64,000 nucleotides of DNA, taken from positions 414,199 to 478,198 of the forward strand of contig NZ_JAKFHA010000002.1 in the NCBI RefSeq assembly GCF_021502675.1. Reading direction: 5' to 3'. Below are positions 17,054 through 25,321 of the stretch, in pieces (position 1 is the stretch's first letter; each line of letters begins with the position of its first letter). The translations under genes were made by a program, and so were the position numbers. Source of the stretch: Yinghuangia soli. GTDB lineage: Bacteria > Actinomycetota > Actinomycetes > Streptomycetales > Streptomycetaceae. The notes beneath the pieces are model-generated. The model was not told where the DNA came from. It saw only the letters and a program-made list of their open reading frames with translations, and ran no database searches.

Positions 17054-17808
17054 CGGTCGACTTCACCGGGAAGACCGCGCTGGTCACCGGGGCGAGCCGG
17101 GGGATCGGGCTGGGCATCGCGGCCGAACTGGCCGCGTGCGGTGCCAACGTGGTCCTGACCGCGCGCAAGAAGGAGGCGCTCGACGAGGCGGTCGCGCAGC
17201 TCGGGGGCCCCGGGCGGGCGATCGCGGTGGCCGGCAAGGCGGACGACCCCGAGCACCGGGCCGAGGCGGTCGCGGCCGCCGTGGAGACCTTCGGCTCGCT
17301 GGACGTGCTGGTCAACAACGCGGGCATCAACCCGCACTTCGGGCCGCTGATCGAGGCGGACCTCTCCGCGGTGCGCAAGATCTTCGAGGTCAACACGGTC
17401 GGCGCGCTGGGCTGGACGCAGGCGGCGTACACGGCATGGATGCGCGAGCACGGCGGCAGCGTGCTGAACGTCGCCTCGATCGGCGGAATCGTGGCCGGCC
17501 CCTTCATCGGGGCGTACAACGTGAGCAAGGCCGCGCTCATCCACATGACCCGGCAGCTCGCCGCCGAACTCGGCCCCGCGGTCCGGGTGAACGCGGTGGC
17601 GCCGGCGGTCGTCAAGACCCGGTTCGCCGAGGCGCTGTACGAGGGGCGCGAGGAGGAGGCCGCGTCGGCCTATCCGATGAAGCGGCTGGGTGTGCCGGAG
17701 GACGTGGCCAAGGCGGCCGCGTACCTGCTCTCCGACGACGCGTCGTGGATCACCGGCGAGACGCTGGTCGTCGACGGCGGCATCTCGCTGGCCGGCGGGG
17801 TGGGCTGA
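17050..17808 (+). CDS. SDR-family oxidoreductase (FabG-like)
   Basis: A 252-aa classical SDR with TGASRGIG (13-20), NNAG (89-92), catalytic Ser143, Tyr156 and Lys160, and a conserved C-terminal TGETLVVDGG. ATG 17050 overlaps the kinase stop codon by 4 nt, so it is the last translationally coupled gene of the operon. FabG-type enzymes interconvert 3-oxo- and 3-hydroxyacyl-thioesters; the LvaD position in levulinate catabolism is also an oxidoreductase that reduces the 4-oxo group. Both substrate options are inferences. A hairpin follows at 17977. Confidence 0.92.
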   Translation: MTVDFTGKTALVTGASRGIGLGIAAELAACGANVVLTARKKEALDEAVAQLGGPGRAIAVAGKADDPEHRAEAVAAAVETFGSLDVLVNNAGINPHFGPLIEADLSAVRKIFEVNTVGALGWTQAAYTAWMREHGGSVLNVASIGGIVAGPFIGAYNVSKAALIHMTRQLAAELGPAVRVNAVAPAVVKTRFAEALYEGREEEAASAYPMKRLGVPEDVAKAAAYLLSDDASWITGETLVVDGGISLAGGVG

Positions 17809-18154
17809 GCGCGGCACCCGCCGAGGCGGCCGGACGCGGGCCGTACGCGGGGCCGGACACGGGGACGGACGCCGCGTACTGGTCATCAGGACGTCATCTG
17901 CTCCTAACAAGCGCCGGATAGCCTGCGGGCATCCGGCGGGCAGCGCAGCGGCGTCCGACCGGGAACCGAGGCCGGTCATGGGCAAGGGTCCGCCGGGGGG
18001 CGCCCTTCCCATGACCCCTTCGCCGCCGCGCTGCGCGGCCGGGCGGGTGATCCTCGGCCTACGCGTGATGGTAAATGTGATGAATTGACCATTTTGCGGT
18101 ACCAGCCCTTCCGACCCTTCGGCGCCGCCGATCGGGCGACGAGGAGGGCCACCC
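17809..18154. other. Intergenic region with hairpin, stress-gene promoter
   Basis: Of 346 bp, 17977-18013 is a hairpin: CATGGG…AAGGG pairs with CCCTT…CCCATG around a GC-rich loop with one bulged base, a likely terminator of the upstream operon. From 18060 to 18095 the sequence is locally AT-rich and probably carries the universal stress protein promoter. No gene is visible. Confidence 0.55.
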
Positions 18155-18607
18155 ATGACACAGGACGAGCCGCGCGGGGTCGTGGTCGGCGTCGACGGGT
18201 CCGATCCGGCGCGCCGCGCGCTGGACTGGGCGATGACCGAGGCGCAGCTGCGCGGGCTGCCCCTGTACGTGGTGGGCGCCGCCCCTCCCGCCGGTGCCTA
18301 CGCGGCGATGGCGCCCGGGTCGGTCTACGTCGAGGACATGAACGCCGCGCTGGAGGCGGTCCGCGGCGAGACCGAGGCGATGGTCGGGGACGTGAACCGG
18401 GGCCGCGACCAGCCGTTCGAGGGCGAACTGCACGTCAAGATCTACTCCGGGACCGCCACCGAGGTGCTGCTCGGCCTGTCCGAGCGCCATGTGCTGGTGG
18501 TGGTCGGCTCGCGCGGCACCGGCGGCTTCTCGCGGCTGCTGCTCGGCTCGGTCAGCACCGCGATCGTGCACCACTCGGCGTGCCCGGTGCTCGTCGTCCG
18601 CGAGTAG
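18155..18607 (+). CDS. Universal stress protein
   Basis: A 150-aa single-domain UspA-fold protein. The N-terminal VVVGVDGSDPARRALDWA and the ATP-binding loop GSRGTGGFSRLLLGSVS (near 125-141) are intact, so it is predicted to bind ATP and be of the nucleotide-binding subclass. The role is in stress or dormancy survival, by family. ATG 18155 is preceded by GAGGAGG at 18141-18147, seven nt away. It is convergent with the sigma-factor fusion, 24 bp apart. Confidence 0.93.
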   Translation: MTQDEPRGVVVGVDGSDPARRALDWAMTEAQLRGLPLYVVGAAPPAGAYAAMAPGSVYVEDMNAALEAVRGETEAMVGDVNRGRDQPFEGELHVKIYSGTATEVLLGLSERHVLVVVGSRGTGGFSRLLLGSVSTAIVHHSACPVLVVRE

Positions 18608-18631
18608 CGCCGACCGGGGCGCGGCGGCCGC

Positions 18632-20464
18632 TCACGTGCAGCGCAGCCGGGCGTCCGCCCAGTCCGCGTGGTCGTCGCCGTTGCCGTCGCCCGCATCGGT
18701 GACCCGGAGTTCGAGCATGCGGCGCCCGGTCAGGTCGACCGAGACCGGGACCGCGGGGGCGCCGCCGCGCCGCACGCCGGAATCGGCCAGCAGGATGCCG
18801 TCCGCGTACACCTGGAAGCGCACCGAGCCGCGCCCGCCGGTCTCGTCGTCGACGCCGACGGCGGATGTGAACGCCGAGCACTCGCCGTCGAGGCGCACCA
18901 CGATGCGCGAGGCGGCGTGCGCACCGACGCCGCCGTAGTAAGGCCTGCCCGCTATCTGCATGGTGCGGCCGTCCCAGATGCCGCTGCCGCCGTTACTGGA
19001 CGCCAGTTCGACCGGCCCCCAGCCGTTCGTCTCCGACTCCCGCCAGATGTCCTCCAGGCGGTACCACCAGAATTCGTCGGCGCTGTCGTCGGTCGCCGGG
19101 GCGAGACCCGGGTCGGGCAGGGTGGGGAGCACGGCCTTGCTGGGCGGCGCGGACGTCGAGGACGGACCCCGCGCGGGGGTCGTGGCCGAGGTGTTCGGCG
19201 CGGTGCGGGTGTCCGGCGGGCTGCCGGGCGTGCTCTCGACGGACTGCGCGGGGAGCAGCGGAATAGCCGGGAACACGGAGGGCCGGCCGGTGTGGGGGAG
19301 GGGCGAAGCGGACGCCCAGGGCTTCGCACCGGGCCCGTTCGCGGTCGGCCGGTGCGGCGGTCCGGGTTTGCCGCTGCGGGGAGTCGCGGGCGCGGAGGCC
19401 GCCGCGGGCGGGGCTTCGCGGCCGGGCAGCGGCGGCAGCAGTGCGGCGGCGTACAGCGCTCCGCCGGCGAGGGCGAGCCCGGCGCCTGCGACCGTGCTTG
19501 CGGAGGCCAACCCGCCGAGGGTCACGCCGGCGCCGGCGGCAGTTGCCGTACTTGCTCCTGCTGCGCTTGCCGCACCGGCACCTGCTGCACTGGCACTTGC
19601 CGCGGCTGCACTGGCTGCGCCGGCACCCGCCGCGGCGGCGGCTCCGCCGGCCGCGGTCCCGCCCGGGAGCAGCATGAGCCCCGCACCGCCCAGCAGTGCT
19701 GGGGCGACCAGCGCCCGCATGCAGCGGCCGATGTCGTCCAACTCCCGCCGCAGCTCGCGGCATTCGGGGCAGCCGGACAGATGCCGCTGCATCTCGTGCC
19801 GGGCCCGCAAACCCAAGGCACCGTCCAGGAACGCACCCATACGCCCCAGATGCACGCGGCACTCCGCCGCCGTGGCAGCGCTGTTGACGTGCGCCTGCAG
19901 GAACGCCCGGCGCAGGCCTGCGCGCGCCCGTACCGCCAGCGCGGCCACTGCGTTGGGCGAGACCCCGAGCAGCGGGGCTATTCGGGCGGGCGGATCCCCT
20001 TCGACGGCGGTGTGCCAGAGCACCGCCTGCCAGCGTTCCGGCAGCGACGCGTACGCGCGGCGCACCAGTGCGTGGTCGAGTCCGGCCGCCAGCGGGTCGG
20101 ACGGCGTGCCGCGCTCGGTGAGGTCCTGCGCCGACTCGTCCAGTGGCACGACGCGGCGGCCGGTGCGCGACCATTCGACCGCCAGCCGCCGCAAGGTGGT
20201 CAGCAGGTAGGCGCGGACCGCCTCCCGCGGGCCGCCGCCGGCCCGCAGCACTTCCAGGACGCGCGTGAACACCTCGCCGGTCAGGTCCTCCGCGGTGTCG
20301 CGGTCGCGGGCGCAGCGGCGCGCGGCCCGGCGGACCGCGTCGACGTGCCGGGCGTAGAGCAGCGCGTACGCCTGCCGGTCGCCGCCGCGGGTGCGCAGCA
20401 CGAGCTCCGCGTCCGGCGGCGCCGCAGTGTCCTCGGTGCCGTCCGGCGCGTCGTGCTCCCTCAT
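18632..20464 (-). CDS. ECF sigma factor fused to anti-sigma and NPCBM
   Basis: A 610-aa multidomain protein. Residues 20-100 resemble sigma-70 region 2 (RDTAEDLTGEVF) and 130-190 region 4 (LPERWQAVLW, then a helix-turn-helix GVSPNAVAAL). Residues 200-245 form a zinc-finger anti-sigma domain (C202, H228-x3-C232-x2-C235). A long Ala/Gly-rich segment (265-345) contains one or two membrane helices; 345-460 is a Pro/Ser/Thr-rich wall spacer. The last 140 residues match an NPCBM carbohydrate-binding domain (WGPVELASSNGG…IAGRPYYGGVGAHA). It appears to be a one-protein envelope sensor. Similar C-terminally extended ECF sigma factors are known in actinobacteria. Confidence 0.9.
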   Translation of the reverse strand: MREHDAPDGTEDTAAPPDAELVLRTRGGDRQAYALLYARHVDAVRRAARRCARDRDTAEDLTGEVFTRVLEVLRAGGGPREAVRAYLLTTLRRLAVEWSRTGRRVVPLDESAQDLTERGTPSDPLAAGLDHALVRRAYASLPERWQAVLWHTAVEGDPPARIAPLLGVSPNAVAALAVRARAGLRRAFLQAHVNSAATAAECRVHLGRMGAFLDGALGLRARHEMQRHLSGCPECRELRRELDDIGRCMRALVAPALLGGAGLMLLPGGTAAGGAAAAAGAGAASAAAASASAAGAGAASAAGASTATAAGAGVTLGGLASASTVAGAGLALAGGALYAAALLPPLPGREAPPAAASAPATPRSGKPGPPHRPTANGPGAKPWASASPLPHTGRPSVFPAIPLLPAQSVESTPGSPPDTRTAPNTSATTPARGPSSTSAPPSKAVLPTLPDPGLAPATDDSADEFWWYRLEDIWRESETNGWGPVELASSNGGSGIWDGRTMQIAGRPYYGGVGAHAASRIVVRLDGECSAFTSAVGVDDETGGRGSVRFQVYADGILLADSGVRRGGAPAVPVSVDLTGRRMLELRVTDAGDGNGDDHADWADARLRCT

Positions 20465-20507
20465 CCGACCATGATCACTTGCCGCCGGTGCGGCCCCGGC
20501 GCCGGGA

Positions 20508-21290
20508 TCACGCCACCCGCAGCCCGCCCCGGCGGCCGCCCGCGCCGCCGTCCGCCCAGTCCTGCTCGATGTGCACGAAGGACGGCCGCAGGGTCGGCAC
20601 CGAGGCGTGGCCGGTGGCCGCCACGATCGGGTCGTACGGGGCCAGGGCGGCCAGGTGGACCAGGGCCGGCAGGGCGTCGGTGCGGTCCGCCGCGACGGCG
20701 AGGCGGCCGTCGTCGAGCAGGTGCGCGGGCGTCCCGAAGATCTCCATGACGTGCTGGGCGACCAGCAGCGTCAGCCGCAGCCGCTCGTGCGCCGGGTACG
20801 CGCCGATCTGCGGCTCGACCGCCACCACGACCGGCCGGCCGGCCGGCTCGGCGGCCCCGCGGCGCATCAGGTGCCGGCGCAGCAGGGCCTCGGTGGGCAG
20901 CTCGGAGACCGGGTCGTAGCCCTCGACCACCGGGATCCGGGCGTGCCGGGCGGCGGCGTAGCCGGACACCACCGAGTCCGAGGCGCCGCGCCCGACCGCG
21001 GTCAGGAACAGCAGGTCCAGGTCGGACAGCGCGGCCAGCAGCGGGATGTCGGCGTCGGCCCGGTCACGGGCCAGCTGCTCGCAGGCGCCGCGAATCCGGC
21101 CGGGCCGGAAGAACGCCGCCACGGCGGCCTCGGCCCCGGCGGTCAGCCACGGTGCGTACCGTGGCCAGCCGGCCGCGGTGCTGCGCCGCCGCCACTCGGC
21201 GAGCAGCCAGGCGATGTGCCGGTCCTCTGCGGTGCCGGGCCGGTCGGCGGAGGTGTAAGGGTTCGCGGGGTGCTGAGGGTTCGCGGTCAT
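20508..21290 (-). CDS. Conserved hypothetical protein, 260 aa
   Basis: A 260-aa soluble protein that I do not recognise. An N-terminal helical segment (HIAWLLAEWRRRSTAAGWPRYAPWL) precedes a predicted alpha/beta region with DIPLLAALSDLDLLFL and VVVAVEPQIGAYPAHE. The C-terminus is Gly/Arg-rich. It lies 43 bp upstream of the sigma-factor fusion in the same direction and might be co-transcribed with it. The ATG at 21290 is chosen from a clear reading-frame start. A CRP-like palindrome lies 56-71 bp upstream. Confidence 0.7.
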   Translation of the reverse strand: MTANPQHPANPYTSADRPGTAEDRHIAWLLAEWRRRSTAAGWPRYAPWLTAGAEAAVAAFFRPGRIRGACEQLARDRADADIPLLAALSDLDLLFLTAVGRGASDSVVSGYAAARHARIPVVEGYDPVSELPTEALLRRHLMRRGAAEPAGRPVVVAVEPQIGAYPAHERLRLTLLVAQHVMEIFGTPAHLLDDGRLAVAADRTDALPALVHLAALAPYDPIVAATGHASVPTLRPSFVHIEQDWADGGAGGRRGGLRVA

Positions 21291-21345
21291 ACTCAGTGAG
21301 AGTGGGCAGACCGGGAATCGTGACGCGGTCCCGCGGGTGACTTCA

Positions 21346-21361
21346 TGTGATCCACGTCACA
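21346..21361. promoter_or_regulatory. CRP-like palindrome TGTGA-N6-TCACA
   Basis: The perfect site TGTGATCCACGTCACA fits both the E. coli CRP consensus and the Streptomyces Crp pattern GTG-N6-GNCAC. It lies 56 bp upstream of the start of the 260-aa gene and 24 bp past the end of the LysR gene, in a region with no other features. Chance occurrence in GC-rich DNA is possible. Confidence 0.6.
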
Positions 21362-21384
21362 CCAGATGGCCCCCGGGTGTGCTC

Positions 21385-22305
21385 TCAGGTGGCCCGCAGC
21401 GGGGGCCGCAGGAACCACTCGCGGCACACCGCGGCGAACGCGGCGGCCCGGCGGGTCGGCCGCACCCCGCGGGCCTGCGCGAGGATCAGCGGCAGCGGCG
21501 GCAGGTCGTCGGTCAGCTCCAGCGCCACCACGCGGCCGCCGTCGTACGTGGCGTCGGTGGCCGGGCGGTGGTTGAGGATCGCGAAGCCCTGGCCCGCCGC
21601 GACCAGGGCCCGGACCAGCTCGGTGCTGCGGCTGCGGAAGCGTATGCGCGGGCTGACCCCGGCCCGCCGGGCCAGCGAGGCGAAGTAGTCGCGGCTGTGC
21701 GGCAGGTCCAGCAGGATGAGCGGGTCGCCGGCCAGCGCGTGCAGCGAGACGGACTTCTCGCCGGCCAGCGGGTGGCCGGGCGGCACTATCGCGTGCGGCG
21801 GCACCTGGGCCAGCAGTTCCCCGTCCAGCGCCTCGGCGCCGTTGCCCAGGTCGTACATCAGCGCGAGTTCGCAGCCGCCTTCCAGGAGGCGGTCGCGCAG
21901 GCTGCCGTCGTCCGCGCCGTCGGCCATCCGGACCTCGACGTCCGGGAAGCGGGCGGCGAACTCGGCGAGCAGCGGCGGCAGGCAGAACGGCGCGATGGGG
22001 TCCGCGCATCCGAGGCTGAGCCGGCCGCGCAGCGAACCGCCGAACGCCTTGGCGCTCGCGGCCATCTCGTCGGCGTGGCCGAGGAGTCCGCGCGCCTCGC
22101 CGAGGAAGCGCTCGCCCGAGGTGGTCAGCGACAGGCCCTTGGCGTGGTGCCGGACCAGCAGTTGCACGCCGAACTCGCGTTCCAGGTGCGCGATCGCCGC
22201 GGAGATCGCGGACTGCGACACCATCAGCTCGCGGGAGGCCCCGGTCATGCTGCGGTGCTGCGCGGCGGCCACGAAATAACGCAGTTGGACCAGGGTGAAG
22301 TTCAT
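21385..22305 (-). CDS. LysR-family transcriptional regulator
   Basis: A 306-aa LysR regulator: winged helix-turn-helix at about 1-60 (FTLVQLRYFVAAAQHRSMTGASRELMVSQSAISAAI) and a periplasmic-binding-protein-like effector domain from about 90 to 300. The start is the ATG at 22305, which gives the canonical MNFTLVQL beginning; an in-frame ATG at 22344 would add 13 residues. No structural gene is divergent from it within 160 bp, so its target is not obvious. In the syntenic region recalled from S. coelicolor I remember a different gene (NADH dehydrogenase) near atrA, so this may be a lineage difference. Confidence 0.9.
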   Translation of the reverse strand: MNFTLVQLRYFVAAAQHRSMTGASRELMVSQSAISAAIAHLEREFGVQLLVRHHAKGLSLTTSGERFLGEARGLLGHADEMAASAKAFGGSLRGRLSLGCADPIAPFCLPPLLAEFAARFPDVEVRMADGADDGSLRDRLLEGGCELALMYDLGNGAEALDGELLAQVPPHAIVPPGHPLAGEKSVSLHALAGDPLILLDLPHSRDYFASLARRAGVSPRIRFRSRSTELVRALVAAGQGFAILNHRPATDATYDGGRVVALELTDDLPPLPLILAQARGVRPTRRAAAFAAVCREWFLRPPLRAT

Positions 22306-22465
22306 GGCATTCGCCGCTTCGGGGGTGTGTGCCGAAGTGCGCATTGCATGACGTCGATCCTAAGTCGGGGCCGCGGCTCCTGCGCGTCGGCGAAGCCGGT
22401 CGCGCGGGTCGCCGCGGCCCCGTCCGGGGCGGGTCAGCCCCGGGATGCCGTGGTGCTGCGGCGGG

Positions 22466-23257
22466 TCAGCGCGGGCCGCCGCGGAGGAAGAGCGTGTCCA
22501 GCTCGTCCTGGGTGAAGGGCTTGCCGGGCAGCGGCGAGGGCCGGTCCGCGCGGAGGCCGTCGAGGACGACCTCCAGATAGCGGGCGGCCACCGTCAGGCG
22601 CTGGGCCTTGGGCAGTCCGGGCGGAGGCAGGAGGCAGGACAGGAGCAGCGAGATGTCCGCATCGGACACGTCCTCGCGCAGGTAGCCCTCGTCCTTGGCG
22701 CGGTCCACCAGGTGGCAGACCGCCTCGTTGAGTGCGGCGCGGCCGGCCCGCATCTCCTCGGTGACCGGGACTCGGCCGCTCAGGGCCGGGAACAGCCGCC
22801 CGGCGCCGGAGGCGACCGCGCGCCGCAGGTAGCGGTTGAGCGCGGCCCAGGCGTCCGGTTCCTCGGCGAGTGCGGCCACCGCCTCGGCGGTGAGCCGGCC
22901 GGTCTCGGTGATCATGATGCGCTGGACCAGCGACTCCTTGCCGGAGAAGCGCCGGTAGATGGTGCCGACGCCGACGCCCGCGCGGCGGGCGATCTCCTCC
23001 ATCGGGGCGTCGTACCCCAGTTCGCCGAACACCTCGCGTGCTGCGCGCAGCACTTGTTCGAGGTTGCGGCGTGCGTCGGTGCGGAGTTGGGTGGTGGATT
23101 CCGGATCGGCGGGCCCCGGCGGCGCGGCGACCGCGGCGCGGCCCCGTTGCGGCCGGCGTGCCGACGGGATGACGGTGCCGCGCGATGCGCCGGCCGTCCG
23201 TCCCGCGGTGCCCCGATCCCGTGCGAGTTCGTTCGAATATGTACGCGAAGCGCCCAT
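22466..23257 (-). CDS. atrA: TetR-family regulator, AtrA-like
   Basis: A 263-aa TetR regulator with an unusually long basic N-terminal extension (about 55 residues), then TTQLRTDARRNLEQVLRAAREVFGELGYDA and a helix-turn-helix at about 86-110 (MEEIARRAGVGVGTIYRRF). The C-terminal ligand domain contains VASGAGRLFP. It resembles S. coelicolor AtrA, an activator of actII-ORF4 that also acts on sugar uptake and development genes, and its neighbours (a SpoIIE-like protein, MFS and MarR) match the AtrA neighbourhood. ATG 23257 follows GGGGGAAG. Gene name is by recalled synteny and partial sequence only. Confidence 0.75.
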   Translation of the reverse strand: MGASRTYSNELARDRGTAGRTAGASRGTVIPSARRPQRGRAAVAAPPGPADPESTTQLRTDARRNLEQVLRAAREVFGELGYDAPMEEIARRAGVGVGTIYRRFSGKESLVQRIMITETGRLTAEAVAALAEEPDAWAALNRYLRRAVASGAGRLFPALSGRVPVTEEMRAGRAALNEAVCHLVDRAKDEGYLREDVSDADISLLLSCLLPPPGLPKAQRLTVAARYLEVVLDGLRADRPSPLPGKPFTQDELDTLFLRGGPR

Positions 23258-23653
23258 TTACTTCCCCCGAAGGCAAGCGTTCGTGTCCCGTCTCGGACCG
23301 CTCAGTCATTGCCAGTTCGCCGAGCGTACCCGACCTGCCGATCGGCCAGAAGCGGAATCCGACGTAACGGTTGTGGAGGAAGCGTGTATTGCTGACGCTG
23401 AGTCAGCATGGCGGGGCGTTCGGGTGCCGCGTGCGGACACTGCGTCGACATGGCGTGTTCGGGCGTCACCGCTGTGTGACCGGGGTCACGAAGACGTCGC
23501 GGACATTGCGGGCACGTACCGATGAGTCCCCCGAACGGGGGGTCCGCTGCGCGGTCCCGATTCCCCTGTGGCCGAGTTTCGCCCACACTGGTGATGTCAC
23601 TAGAGGTAAACCTCACGGCACATAGTGTGAAGAACTCATCAGGAAGCAGGCGG
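23258..23653. promoter_or_regulatory. Divergent promoter region with operator-like palindromes
   Basis: 396 bp separate the AtrA-like gene and the SpoIIE-like gene. Inverted repeat TGCTGAC-N5-GTCAGCA occupies 23390-23408, a candidate operator for AtrA or another regulator. From 23560 to 23653 the sequence is AT-richer and carries a nested palindrome at 23584-23629. No coding feature is supported. Confidence 0.5.
23584..23629. promoter_or_regulatory. Nested palindrome before the SpoIIE-like gene
   Basis: CACACT (23584-23589) and AGTGTG (23624-23629) are inverted copies that enclose a second palindrome GAGGT-AA-ACCTC (23603-23614), almost concentric with it. It lies just upstream of the candidate TTG start at 23654, so it may be an operator or an mRNA structure. 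Confidence 0.45.
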
Positions 23654-25291
23654 TTGAACATCACTCGGTGGGGCGCCCGGCTGTCCGGTGACCGGCGGCG
23701 ATCCGTGCCCGCGGCGCGGATGCAGGACCGCATCGACACCTTCTCGCTGCGGGAGGTGCTGGCGCATGCGCCCGCGCTCATCGCGGTCACCCGGGGGCCG
23801 GCGCACGAACTGGCGTACGTGAACGAGGCCTACCGCGAGGTCTTCGGGCCCCGGCGGCTCGGCCTGCCGGCGCGCGACATCCTGCCCGAACTCGCGGACC
23901 ACGGGCTGCTCGCGCTCATGGACCAGGTGTACCGGACCGGCCGCGGGCGGACCGTGCGGGCCCGGCGTGTGGACCACCACGGCGCCGCGTACCCGGGCAT
24001 GCCGGAAAGCGAACGGCGGCACGGCTACTACACCTTCGTGTGCACTCCGGTGCGCGCGGACAGTGTGGGCGGCCAGGAGGGCGGCGACGGCAAGCGGCGC
24101 AGCTCGGTGCGCGGCGTCCTGGTCTTCGCGGTCGACGTCACCGACCAGGTGCAGGCCACCGACCGGTTGCGGGAGAGCGAGCGGCGGCACCGGCAGGCCG
24201 CCGTCACGCTGCAGCGCAGTCTGCTCCCGCAGCGCCTGGAGGACCCCGACGACCTGCGGGTGGCGGCCCGCTACCTGCCCGGCGGCGCGGATGCCGCGGT
24301 GGGCGGCGACTGGTACGACGTCATCACGCTGGGCGCCGGGCGCACCGCGCTGGTGATCGGCGACGTGATGGGCCGCGGCGTGCGCGCGGCCGCGGTGATG
24401 GGCCAACTCCGCACCGCGGTCCGGGCGTACGCGCGGCTCGACCTGCCGCCGCACGAAGTGCTGCAGCTGCTCGACGGGCTGGCCATGGAGATCGACGCCA
24501 CCCAGATCGCCACCTGCGTGTACGCCGTGCACGACCCCAGCGAGGGGGTGCTCACCTACTCGACTGCGGGGCATCTGCCGCCGCTGGTCCGCGACCCGGC
24601 CGGGCAGGTGCACCGGCTCGACGACGCGCTCGGCCCGCCGCTGGGCACCGGCGGCAGCTGGCCGCACACGTCCGGCAGCGTGCCGCTCGAACCGGGGTCG
24701 ACGGTCGTCTTCTACACCGACGGCCTGGTCGAGCGGCGCGGCGAGGACATCGACCGCGGCATCGATGACCTGGCCGGCGCCCTCGACGAGGCGGCCGGCA
24801 CCCCCGACGCGGTGCGCGACCGGCTGGTCGAGCACATGCGCCTGCCGGTCGAGCACGACGACGACGTCGCCCTGCTTGTGCTGCAACTGCCGCGCCACGA
24901 AGGGCGGGCCGCGACGCTGTTCCGCACCGCCTCGCTGGATCTGCTGGGCGGCCATGAAGTCGCGGCCCGGGCGCGCGCGTTCACCTCGGGCGTGCTGGCC
25001 AGCTGGCAGGTCGGCGAGGAACTGCGCGAGTCCGGCGTGCTGGCGGTCAGCGAGTTCGTCGCCAACGCGCTCACGCACGGCGCCGCACCGATGCGGCTGC
25101 GCCTGCGCCGCACCGACCGCCGCCTGATCGTCGAGGTCTCGGACGCTGACGACCACGTGCCGCGCCGGCGGCGGGCGGCCGCCGACGACGAGAACGGGCG
25201 CGGGGTGGCGATCGTGGCCACCATCGCCAGCTCGTGGGGGTCGCGGCTGACCGCCACCGGCAAGACGGTGTGGTGCGAGTTCCTGCTCTGA
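23654..25291 (+). CDS. PAS-SpoIIE phosphatase-HATPase protein
   Basis: About 545 aa. The N-terminal third is a PAS-like sensor (MQDRIDTFSLREVLAHAPALIAVTRG… from about residue 23). A PP2C/SpoIIE phosphatase domain follows with GGDWYDV, VIGDVMGRG (about 216-238) and YTDGLVER. The last 140 residues are an anti-sigma-B kinase-like ATPase (EFVANALTHGAAPM, then a GVAIVATIA G-box). Such proteins control partner-switch sigma factor regulators. The start is uncertain: TTG 23654 with AGGAAGCAGG upstream is chosen; GTG 23705 or ATG 23720 would shorten the N-terminus without affecting domains. Convergent with the MFS gene. Confidence 0.85.
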   Translation: MNITRWGARLSGDRRRSVPAARMQDRIDTFSLREVLAHAPALIAVTRGPAHELAYVNEAYREVFGPRRLGLPARDILPELADHGLLALMDQVYRTGRGRTVRARRVDHHGAAYPGMPESERRHGYYTFVCTPVRADSVGGQEGGDGKRRSSVRGVLVFAVDVTDQVQATDRLRESERRHRQAAVTLQRSLLPQRLEDPDDLRVAARYLPGGADAAVGGDWYDVITLGAGRTALVIGDVMGRGVRAAAVMGQLRTAVRAYARLDLPPHEVLQLLDGLAMEIDATQIATCVYAVHDPSEGVLTYSTAGHLPPLVRDPAGQVHRLDDALGPPLGTGGSWPHTSGSVPLEPGSTVVFYTDGLVERRGEDIDRGIDDLAGALDEAAGTPDAVRDRLVEHMRLPVEHDDDVALLVLQLPRHEGRAATLFRTASLDLLGGHEVAARARAFTSGVLASWQVGEELRESGVLAVSEFVANALTHGAAPMRLRLRRTDRRLIVEVSDADDHVPRRRRAAADDENGRGVAIVATIASSWGSRLTATGKTVWCEFLL

Positions 25292-25321
25292 GCACGGCGG
25301 CCGGCCGGGGCCGCGGCGGCC

